From Candidatus Heimdallarchaeota archaeon (GTDB taxonomy: Archaea; Asgardarchaeota; Heimdallarchaeia; Heimdallarchaeales; Heimdallarchaeaceae), in assembly GCA_030608385.1 (NCBI GenBank), contig JAUWEG010000014.1, positions 1-39,561 on the forward strand: DNA of 39,561 nt, in the 5' to 3' direction. The notes under the pieces are model-generated. The model had not been told where the DNA came from. It searched no databases and worked only from the letters and a program-made list of their open reading frames with translations. The stretch's first letter is position 1; each line of letters opens with the position of its first letter. The position numbers were made by a program, and so were the translations under genes. Below are positions 33,270 through 39,561 of the stretch, piece after piece.

Positions 33270-33659
33270 TCAGTTAAGTTGTCGCTCAACTTCTTGAGCT
33301 GCTCTAGCCATATCCAGAAAAACTAAACCTAATTTTGCTTCCTTTCTAGCTGAAACAGTTAAAACAGCATTTTGTCCAGCAGCTAAAGTAATAATGTATC
33401 CGTAGGCACCTTCAATGAAGATTTTTTCTAATTCTCCCCTTTGCATCTCCTGAGCTACCCTTTCCCCTAAAGAAAGCATTGCGGCAGTCATTGCAGCTAA
33501 ACGTGCTTCTTCAATTTCTTGTGGTAGCACTGAAGCAATAGGTAACCCTTCTATAGATACAATTGCTGCACTCTCAATTTCAGGAACTTTAATTTTCAGA
33601 TCACTTAATGTAGTCTTTAATTCATTTGTTTTATTTTCGAACGTTATTCCAAAAGCCAT
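33270..33659 (-). CDS. Roadblock/LC7 domain protein
   Basis: The 129-residue protein has the roadblock (MglB/dynein light chain) pattern: N-terminal helix, then ESAAIVSIEGLPIASVLP (~31-48), helix EEARLAAMTAAMLSLGERVA, then EKIFIEGAYGYIITLAAGQNAVLTVSA (~79-105) and a last helix. These small dimers bind and regulate Ras-like or MglA-type GTPases and are abundant in Asgard archaea, though also in other prokaryotes. No GTPase gene is adjacent here; the nearest GTPase is the GPN protein at 30543. GGTATCAC lies about 8 nt before the ATG. Confidence 0.88.
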   Translation of the reverse strand: MAFGITFENKTNELKTTLSDLKIKVPEIESAAIVSIEGLPIASVLPQEIEEARLAAMTAAMLSLGERVAQEMQRGELEKIFIEGAYGYIITLAAGQNAVLTVSARKEAKLGLVFLDMARAAQEVERQLN

Positions 33660-33999
33660 CTGTGATACCTGCTTTTTGTTTGCTTAGCTTTACCTTATAA
33701 ATTCAGCTATTACTTGTACGTTTATCTCAACATTGTTTTTAAACTTATTTGGTTGGGCAAGAGAATGTTCTAGATTAAGGTTCTATTAGTTTTTCTTTTT
33801 TTTGTAAAACATATTCTCGCATCTCTTTTGTTGTCAGAGGTTGTTTCATAATTTTTCTGATACACAGTATTTTTTCAAGCATATTAGTTAGCTACATTCT
33901 ATAAGATTGACACAATATTTTTTTCTTGTAAAAATAATCACAATAATTAAGATTTCTAACATAAGGAAAAACAATCTATAGAGAGTTAAATGCACAATT
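33660..33999. other. Intergenic stretch with one possible 35-codon gene
   Basis: AT-rich spacer between the roadblock gene and the coiled-coil gene at 34000, both on the minus strand. It holds the roadblock promoter (TTATAAGGT-type sequence on the minus strand about 35 nt before its ATG). A minus-strand frame of 35 codons at 33775-33882 is the only coding candidate, listed separately. No repeat or RNA fold stands out. Confidence 0.35.
33775..33882 (-). CDS. Possible small protein of 35 residues
   Basis: The frame runs from an ATG at 33882 to TAA at 33775. The end of the product (KQPLTTKEMREYVLQKKEKL) looks like a helical, charged protein. No ribosome binding site is seen at the first ATG; an internal ATG would give 24 residues. 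It could equally be chance in AT-rich spacer. I report it because the region otherwise has nothing. Confidence 0.25.
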   Translation of the reverse strand: MLEKILCIRKIMKQPLTTKEMREYVLQKKEKLIEP

Positions 34000-35214
34000 T
34001 TAGAATACCAGTTTCATTTCCTTACCAGTGAACTCAACAATTCTCTCCTCAATAGATTTAGAAATAGATGCAATTTTATCATTAATTTCTTCTTTTTCTC
34101 TTCTAAGTGAGAGAGTTATACGGTTTCTATCAATTGTAAGATTATCTATCTCTTGTTCAAATTTCTTTATTTTAACAAATAGTTGCATATCCTCAAATTT
34201 GTGATCTATAGCTTCATTTTGTTTTATAATAAATTGAGCTCTCTTCTGATTTTCTAACAGCTCATTATTAACTATTTCATCAATATTATCAAATGCTCTT
34301 TGAAGTTTTTCTTTCTTCATCTGAATTGAAGGGTCAAGGCTTATTTCTTTTAGAGTCTGAAGAGCTGCTTTAATTCCTCGATATCCTTCTGATTCTTTAA
34401 TGAAAAGACTTAAAGGATCTTTTATCAAACCCTTCATTACTTCTTTATCATAATTATCCAAACTTATTTTCTTATTATCTGCTGCCCTAAGCACCTTATT
34501 GCAGAGTTTTTTAATTTCAGAAACTTTATTGGAAATTGAAATTTCTATGTGTTCTAGTTCCTTTAAGTTATTTTCTCTTTGGATGAAACCTGGATGATTC
34601 TTCAATTCATTTAGTTTTTCCTTTTGCTTGTCAATTTCCTTAGTTAACTTCTCTACTTCATTTGCATGTGAGATTATTACCTCTTCTAGTTCATTGCTCC
34701 TTTGAACTAAATGAGTAAGATTTTCAATGTCATCTAGCACCTTCTCTTTTGGAATAATCTCTGAATAGTTTGCCATAGTTTTTGCTTCAAAATGATGTAT
34801 TTCTTCTTTAAGTCTTGTAAGAGCTCTATCCAAGCTTTTGACTTTATCTTTGTAAGATCTATCTCTTTTCAACCAAGATAAGTACTTTGAAAGAAAACTC
34901 AAGTACGAATTTACTTTATTTTTTATAACAGTTACAAAATTTTCAAGGTTATTATATGTGATGTTTTCAGGAATTTCTAAATCGTCAAATAACTCGTTGG
35001 TTTTGATATAAATCGTTGTAGCATAATTTTGGTAAACATCAGGATCTTTTATATCAGAGTAATCAAAACGATGTGCAGAACTTTTTAATTCCTCAACTTT
35101 ATCGTTAATAGATCTAATTTGTTTTGATGCACTATTTCTGTAACTAGAAAAAGATGAAGATACTCGACTATTAAACCATTCAAAGGCTTTTTCTAAAGTT
35201 AATTCTTGGGACAT
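34000..35214 (-). CDS. Long coiled-coil protein, unknown
   Basis: The 404-residue protein is mainly long charged helices with heptad pattern, no membrane segment and no recognised domain. It starts with TLEKAFEWFNSRVSSSFSSY and contains segments such as LEEVIISHANEVEKLTKEID (~180-200). It lacks the DEFxxL tail of the two COG1340-like proteins, so it is not an obvious third paralogue. It resembles structural coiled-coil proteins common in Asgard genomes, but this is only a general likeness. It is on the minus strand, upstream of the roadblock gene by 340 nt. Confidence 0.65.
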   Translation of the reverse strand: MSQELTLEKAFEWFNSRVSSSFSSYRNSASKQIRSINDKVEELKSSAHRFDYSDIKDPDVYQNYATTIYIKTNELFDDLEIPENITYNNLENFVTVIKNKVNSYLSFLSKYLSWLKRDRSYKDKVKSLDRALTRLKEEIHHFEAKTMANYSEIIPKEKVLDDIENLTHLVQRSNELEEVIISHANEVEKLTKEIDKQKEKLNELKNHPGFIQRENNLKELEHIEISISNKVSEIKKLCNKVLRAADNKKISLDNYDKEVMKGLIKDPLSLFIKESEGYRGIKAALQTLKEISLDPSIQMKKEKLQRAFDNIDEIVNNELLENQKRAQFIIKQNEAIDHKFEDMQLFVKIKKFEQEIDNLTIDRNRITLSLRREKEEINDKIASISKSIEERIVEFTGKEMKLVF

Positions 35215-35368
35215 AGATGTCTACCTACGACAGATTTGAGCATATATAATTATAACGTTATCTAATTAAAAGATGGTGTAATTTAAATTATTTGCAGAAA
35301 CAATGTTGTTTTTATTTGATTTTCACCTCAAGCGAAATTTTGTTAAGTAATCTTCTGAATCTCTCCTA

Positions 35369-35791
35369 ATGAATCCTGTATTTTTTACTTGTCGTGGTCA
35401 CAAGAATATCATCTCTACTCATAAATCCACTATGGAATTCACTACTGATTCATTTGTATCACTTAAGGGAGATTGCATTGTTGGAGTAAATTCATCTCTT
35501 AGTCTGAAGAATCTGCCAGAAGAATTCAAAGATAAAATAAGAAGAGAAAATAGCCAAATCAAAATCGTCCTTCAAATAGGGGAGAATATTGAAGAAATAT
35601 TAGGACATGGTAATCCAAATTTACAATTATCTGATTCTAGGGCAATCATTGTAAGAAAAAGCGCGTATACTTGCCCCAAGACTTTAGCCATCAAAGCTAA
35701 TAAAGCAGCTTGCAATATTTCAAAGGATATTATTGAAAAGCTAAAAAATTCTGATTCTCAGCTTAAAGTTACTATTTATGTTGAGGAGTAA
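35369..35791 (+). CDS. DUF371 protein, archaeal
   Basis: The 140-residue protein matches DUF371: FTCRGHKNIISTHKSTMEFT (~6-25), then LKGDCIVGVNSSLSLKNLP (~32-50), and the later SAYTCPKTLAIKANKAACNI. It is a small beta-rich protein, conserved across archaea, of unknown function. Its 3' end overlaps the trm5 gene tail-to-tail by 20 nt. Identity of the family is good. Confidence 0.82.
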   Translation: MNPVFFTCRGHKNIISTHKSTMEFTTDSFVSLKGDCIVGVNSSLSLKNLPEEFKDKIRRENSQIKIVLQIGENIEEILGHGNPNLQLSDSRAIIVRKSAYTCPKTLAIKANKAACNISKDIIEKLKNSDSQLKVTIYVEE

Positions 35792-36845
35792 TTGATGCTT
35801 CTAAGCAAGCATGAATCTCCCTTGGGGCGCTCTCTCTTATCTTTTCAAAACTTATAATCTCATTTATTATCCAATTCTGTTCTTTTAGTTTCTCTTTTAA
35901 CATCTCCTTCATTTCCTCAAAGGGACTTGAAGATGAAACAAATTGGTAGAAGTAGATAATACTACTAGGTTTTGCAATTTTACATATCACATCAATATAT
36001 TCTTGAGCTTTGCCTGGTAGATTCATTATAATTCTATCAGCTTTGGGTAATGTGTCTGCTACTCGTCTGCAATCACCTTGTGTTGGTATTATCACCCCTA
36101 TAAGATTGTTAATCTTAATTGATTTTCCTAAACACTTCAATGCTTCTTTATTTATATCAATTGCATGTACAGTTATTTTCTTGCGTTTAGTAATGTGTAA
36201 TGGAAAAGAACCTACTCCCGAAAAAAGATCAATGATGACTTCTCCTTCTTTACTCTGATCTGCAACTCTCTTATGTTCATGTCCTAGTCGAGGACTAAAA
36301 TATGCTTCACACACATTAACAGCTATCTTTATTCCATGTTCAGAGTGAATAGTTTCACATTTTTTTTCTCCAGAAAGATATTCAATCTCTCTTATTCTCA
36401 ATTCACCTGAGACTGCTGAAGCTTTTCTATAAACAGTTTTTATAGAAGGAAATAAAGAAAGAAAAGCTTTACCAAATTCAGATTTATAAGTTAGAATTTC
36501 TTCTGGAATATCAATAATAACAATATCTCCAATAATATCATATGCTTTAGGAATATGCTCTTGCAGATTTCTGGGGATGGAATCTTTAACGACTTCAAAT
36601 AAATTCTTGGGCTGTTTTACCTTTTCAATAAAAGCAAAAACATCAATACTGAAATCAAAATCTATAGTTGCAGATTCTAGTATACTTCTGAGTTTATCAT
36701 CAGTAGTGTTAACTGGGATTACTATAGTTTTATCCTTTCTGATAAATTCTAAATCTACGTTAATGATTCGATGTTTTCTAAGAATACTTAAAATGTTCTC
36801 GGCTTTAGAGTACAGTATTTGAATGCCCAGTGAAGTATATTTCAT
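35772..36845 (-). CDS. trm5: tRNA (guanine(37)-N1)-methyltransferase Trm5
   Basis: Makes m1G37 beside the anticodon, which prevents frameshifting. The 357-residue protein has an N-terminal domain (~1-90), then SEFGKAFLSLFPSIKTVYRK, HSEHGIKIAVNVCEAYFSPR, LGHEHKRVADQ, the SAM motif IIDLFSGVGSFPLHI (~203-217), VHAIDINKEALKCL, MNLPGKAQEYI as the NLP catalytic motif, and a C-terminal RESAPREIHACLEA. These fit archaeal Trm5. An AGGG lies before the ATG. The gene overlaps DUF371 tail-to-tail; no operon partner. Confidence 0.9.
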   Translation of the reverse strand: MKYTSLGIQILYSKAENILSILRKHRIINVDLEFIRKDKTIVIPVNTTDDKLRSILESATIDFDFSIDVFAFIEKVKQPKNLFEVVKDSIPRNLQEHIPKAYDIIGDIVIIDIPEEILTYKSEFGKAFLSLFPSIKTVYRKASAVSGELRIREIEYLSGEKKCETIHSEHGIKIAVNVCEAYFSPRLGHEHKRVADQSKEGEVIIDLFSGVGSFPLHITKRKKITVHAIDINKEALKCLGKSIKINNLIGVIIPTQGDCRRVADTLPKADRIIMNLPGKAQEYIDVICKIAKPSSIIYFYQFVSSSSPFEEMKEMLKEKLKEQNWIINEIISFEKIRESAPREIHACLEASITPQHK

Positions 36846-36937
36846 TATCTTTTTCCCTTAAAGAAAGCTTTTAAGACTTATTTCTATCTGTTGAAGGTAT
36901 ACTCAATTACCGATATATTAGTTTAGTGTGATTTAGG

Positions 36938-37870
36938 TTGGTTAAAGCAGTTCTTGTACTGAAAACTTCAGGTTCATGTAGATACTATAGAATCTATGAT
37001 TCCCAATGGGCATCAGAGGAGAAGAATGTAGAAGTAATCAGCTATATTACTGCAGTAACGTCAATTATCGGTGAATTTGGTGAAAAGTCTCCTAAACTGA
37101 TTGAATTTGGTGATAACGAGATTGTTTGTGAAGCAAAAGGGGACTATATTCTTACTATTGTAAAGGAGAAAGGAACTTACGAATCCTTAGTAAGTAGAAT
37201 AAAGAAGAATTTTCAAGAAAATTTTCAACCTTTAGAGATAATCAATGAAAGTAGTCCATGGATTGAAGATGATGAATTTCTAGAGAAGGAAAGGGAAGGA
37301 ATTTACTATTTCATGCGAAATCTGAATTTGATCATCAATAGACGAACAATCAACTCAAAGAAAAATAAAGCGGTAATTGTTGAAGTTGAAGATGACTTAG
37401 AAAAACCACTACTTATACAAGATGTAGATATGCTAATAACCTTAGAATCAGGACAGCCTGTTTTTCTTATGCTGACTTTATCTTTACCCTATGATGCAAC
37501 ACTCATAACTGCCTTTATGTCAGCTGTTCTAGATTTAGGTAAATCAATTGGATTAGGGGAACTAAAACTACTTGAGAGCGAGAATATAATTATTTATGTT
37601 CAAAAAATTGAGAAAGCGTTCACTGTAGTTATATCTCAGAAGAAAGAATATCGTGCAGTTTATAGAAGGTTTGCAGAATTTGTAGCCGATCTATGTAATG
37701 ATTGGCTTTACAAGCAAGGAATTGAAATAGATGAAGCTTTTCAGATTTTTGAAGAGAAAAAGCATTTTGAGGAAATAATCAAGATATTAATAGACACAGA
37801 TACTTGGGAGAAACATCTTATAAAAGAGTGGGAGAGAGATTATGCTGAACAATTAAGAATAGAGAATTAG
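36938..37870 (+). CDS. Protein with two longin/roadblock-like domains
   Basis: The 310-residue protein begins with AVLVLKTSGSCRYYRIYDSQ (two strands) and the helix VEVISYITAVTSIIGEFGEK, then ACEAK-type strands (NEIVCEAKGDYILTIVKEKG): the beta-beta-alpha-beta-beta-beta-alpha order of longin domains. A similar unit seems to follow (~160-250: LITLESGQPVFLMLTLSLPY, helix, ENIIIYVQKIEKAFTVVISQ, helix). Longin-type domains take part in vesicle and GTPase complexes in eukaryotes and are common in Asgard archaea. The start is TTG at 36938; no good ribosome binding site. The next gene codes for a surface protein. Domain calls rest on secondary-structure pattern. Confidence 0.55.
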   Translation: MVKAVLVLKTSGSCRYYRIYDSQWASEEKNVEVISYITAVTSIIGEFGEKSPKLIEFGDNEIVCEAKGDYILTIVKEKGTYESLVSRIKKNFQENFQPLEIINESSPWIEDDEFLEKEREGIYYFMRNLNLIINRRTINSKKNKAVIVEVEDDLEKPLLIQDVDMLITLESGQPVFLMLTLSLPYDATLITAFMSAVLDLGKSIGLGELKLLESENIIIYVQKIEKAFTVVISQKKEYRAVYRRFAEFVADLCNDWLYKQGIEIDEAFQIFEEKKHFEEIIKILIDTDTWEKHLIKEWERDYAEQLRIEN

Positions 37871-37936
37871 AATCAATAAAAGTTAAATATCTAATTTTTT
37901 TTACTTAATGATTGATAGTATCAAGAGTAGAGAAAA

Positions 37937-39169
37937 GTGTGTCAAATAAAACTGAGATTTGTAATATTGTTTTTAGTTTTCTCAGGAATTTTTCCTCATG
38001 TGTTTAGTTTGCAACCAGAAAATTACGTTGAAAGGAGAACATTTTCTAAGCCTATTACAATAGATTCTCCTCTCTATACAAACCCCATCAACATTACAAG
38101 TGATGGCGATTTTATTTCATATGGATTTTCAGGTAATGGTAGTGAAGAATCCCCGTATGTGGTAGAATCTTTTGATATTGAAACCACATCTGAATTTGGG
38201 ATTAATATTCAAGGGACTTCAAAACATTTTATAGTTCAGAATGGGTATGTAGCTGCTAATATAAGTGGTATTAGGATAAGAGATACAGCACCAAACACCT
38301 CGGTTGTTCGAAATTGTTTTAGTTTCAGCCATAAAGTAGATTACTTTAGTCATGGTATTGAAATTAGAAACAGTGATTACTGTAAAATCCTGAATAACAC
38401 CTGTTCGCAAAATAATTATGGAATTTACGTTTCTAGTTCTGAATTTACATTGATAGAAGGGAATAACTGTTCCTATAATTTCTGGTCTGGTATCAGGCTA
38501 TCATACTGTGATTTTGCACAAATAATAGATAACAACCTAACTAACAATTTAGATGAAGGGCTAAGACTGTATTCTATCTATAAATCAAATATAGAAGGTA
38601 ATTATTTTAGAAACAATACTTTTGGTATAAGAGCCTATTATATGGGCTTATGTAATGTAACATTTAATCTGATGCTTGAAAATCAGAGAAATGGGGTTTA
38701 TCTAGATCGGTCAGATTACAATCTAATTCATCATAATAAATTCATTTCAAACAATTTAGAAGGAAAAAGCCAAGCTTACGATAGTTCCTCTCGCAATGAA
38801 AATCAATGGTATGATGAAGCTGCTAAAGAAGGGAACTATTGGAATGACTTCAAAACAAATGGGTTTTCATATAAATACGAGATAGAAGGGTCAGATGTCA
38901 TAGATAAGTACCCATTAGACGAGAACCTGGAACCAATAGAAAAAATATACAGCAATCTAATACTAGGTATTGTATTATTGATATACATAGTTACATTATC
39001 TACATGGACTATGTATGGGATGAGAAAAGAACATATCCAAATGAGAATTCAGAGATACAAAAATAGGAAAAAGACACGAAAATCAGAACCAATTGATAGA
39101 GACTATGACAAATTAGTAGATGAAGAATACGAGAAAACAAAGAAAAAGATGCTCTTAAGAGGAAGATAA
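37937..39169 (+). CDS. Secreted, membrane-anchored parallel beta-helix protein (NosD-like)
   Basis: The 410-residue protein has a signal peptide (~4-24: IKLRFVILFLVFSGIFPHVF), then from ~75 to ~285 a right-handed beta-helix of NosD/CASH repeats: NSDYCKILNNTCSQNNYGIY, then EFTLIEGNNCSYNFWSGIRL and further units of about 23 residues. GNYWNDF closes the domain, as in many archaeal NosD-like proteins. One membrane helix (~333-356) and a basic tail place the C-terminus inside the cell. Many NxS/T sites suit N-glycosylation. It is a surface protein, perhaps binding or cleaving polysaccharide; no catalytic residues can be named. The start is GTG at 37937. Confidence 0.85.
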   Translation: MCQIKLRFVILFLVFSGIFPHVFSLQPENYVERRTFSKPITIDSPLYTNPINITSDGDFISYGFSGNGSEESPYVVESFDIETTSEFGINIQGTSKHFIVQNGYVAANISGIRIRDTAPNTSVVRNCFSFSHKVDYFSHGIEIRNSDYCKILNNTCSQNNYGIYVSSSEFTLIEGNNCSYNFWSGIRLSYCDFAQIIDNNLTNNLDEGLRLYSIYKSNIEGNYFRNNTFGIRAYYMGLCNVTFNLMLENQRNGVYLDRSDYNLIHHNKFISNNLEGKSQAYDSSSRNENQWYDEAAKEGNYWNDFKTNGFSYKYEIEGSDVIDKYPLDENLEPIEKIYSNLILGIVLLIYIVTLSTWTMYGMRKEHIQMRIQRYKNRKKTRKSEPIDRDYDKLVDEEYEKTKKKMLLRGR

Positions 39170-39180
39170 AAAGAAAAGTG

Positions 39181-39278
39181 TGGCGAGCCTGGCCGGATTT
39201 GAACCAGCGACCGACGGATATCTCTACAAGTTTCCTTGTTTAAGAGTCCGCTGCTCTACCTAACTGAGCCACAGGCCC
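39181..39278 (-). tRNA. tRNA-Lys, anticodon CUU, with 21-nt intron, CCA encoded
   Basis: Minus-strand tRNA: acceptor GGGCCTG pairs with CAGGCTC; D stem GCTC/GAGC; T stem GCTGG/CCGGC with loop TTCAAAT; discriminator G; encoded CCA at 39181-39183. The anticodon stem GCGGA/TCCGT is interrupted by extra sequence that makes a standard bulge-helix-bulge: CTCT pairs with AGAG, with 3-nt bulges TAA and ATA. Cutting after the second bulge base removes 39220-39240 and leaves loop CTCTTAA with anticodon CTT (39242-39244). The excised piece holds ACAAG-GAAA-CTTGT, a GAAA tetraloop hairpin. Needs the archaeal splicing endonuclease. Confidence 0.95.
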
Positions 39279-39412
39279 TTTTCGTTTTTCTTTCAATCAG
39301 TTTTTTAATAAAACTTTCGTTTACTCTCTAATTATTCCCCTTAAAGTTTGGTATGTTTGATATTTTTGTCCTCCAAATAAATTTTTAAACTAGTCTGGAG
39401 CAATATTTGATT

Positions 39413-39561
39413 ATGTCTTCAGAAAAGGAAGTCCCAGAATATGCAAGACCAGCTCTTTATGTAGGCACTATGATTGCTAGTATGGTTGGTCTTGTGCTAG
39501 TTGCAAGAGATGGTATAGGTGGGTGGTGGATAGGTTATTATTATTACTTCTCAATTGATAC
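39413..39561 (+). CDS. Partial membrane protein, cut by right edge
   Basis: A frame from ATG 39413 runs to the end of the window (49 codons). It starts with a polar stretch (SSEKEVPEYARPALY) followed by a hydrophobic helix (VGTMIASMVGLVLVA) and a GGWWIGYYYYF segment. No family can be named from this piece. A TATA-like AAATTTTTAAAC lies about 25-35 nt before the ATG. The rest of the gene lies outside the window. Confidence 0.5.
   Translation, partial: MSSEKEVPEYARPALYVGTMIASMVGLVLVARDGIGGWWIGYYYYFSID

Overview
The window looks like chromosomal DNA of an AT-rich archaeon. The evidence is its core genes: archaeal DnaG primase, aEF1-beta, ribosomal protein L40e, Pth2, TruD, archaeal-type TyrRS, Trm5, CTP-dependent riboflavin kinase, the archaeosine pair ArcS/RaSEA, translin, DUF371, and archaeal isoprenoid-lipid enzymes. 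Genes often have a GGTGA-type ribosome binding site, or a TATA box about 25 nt before the ATG (leaderless). Roadblock/longin-like proteins, a possible C2-like protein and many coiled-coil proteins suggest an Asgard-type lineage. That placement is an inference; there is no rRNA or other decisive marker here.

Layout. 1-3.9 kb (minus strand): membrane-anchored coiled coil, L40e, a long coiled-coil protein, NusA-like KH protein, Pth2 and the start of TruD (cut by the left edge). 4.3-7.1 kb (plus): DnaG with an unusual SR-rich hinge, then TyrRS. 7.17-7.54 kb: a folded ~225 nt RNA candidate, then tRNA-Val(CAC). 7.56-8.54 kb: a C5-cytosine DNA methyltransferase. 8.55-11.0 kb (minus): a four-gene operon of two tiny helical proteins, a long coiled-coil protein ending in an ArsR-like winged helix, and an unknown protein. 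11.3-16.2 kb: unknowns, a zinc ribbon, a geranylgeranyl-reductase-like flavoprotein, a C2-like protein, a Cys-rich domain protein, and the zinc-ribbon/aEF1-beta pair. 16.2-19.6 kb: a histidine-kinase-like protein with a degraded ATPase domain, divergent from a longin/roadblock-like gene with a disrupted 5' end. 19.6-22.6 kb: ArcS-RaSEA. 22.7-25 kb: DUF6920-like protein, tRNA-Lys(UUU), a TSPPY methyltransferase and a Cys-less isochorismatase-fold protein. 25-28.5 kb: riboflavin kinase and FAD synthase (both with N-terminal winged helices), glycerate kinase, translin. 28.6-32.1 kb: GGPP synthase, a CinA-like protein, GPN GTPase, cis-prenyltransferase. 32.2-39.6 kb: a second long coiled coil, a roadblock protein, another coiled coil, DUF371, Trm5, a longin-like protein, a surface beta-helix protein, an intron-containing tRNA-Lys(CUU), and a partial membrane protein.

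Together the genes serve translation and tRNA modification (m1G37, psi13, archaeosine), flavin cofactor synthesis, isoprenoid lipids, replication/RNA turnover, and a set of eukaryote-like scaffold domains. I found no CRISPR array, insertion sequence, integrase or recognised phage gene. The least explained parts are the ~225 nt RNA, the 8.55-11.0 kb operon, the disrupted longin/roadblock gene and the decayed sensor kinase beside it.
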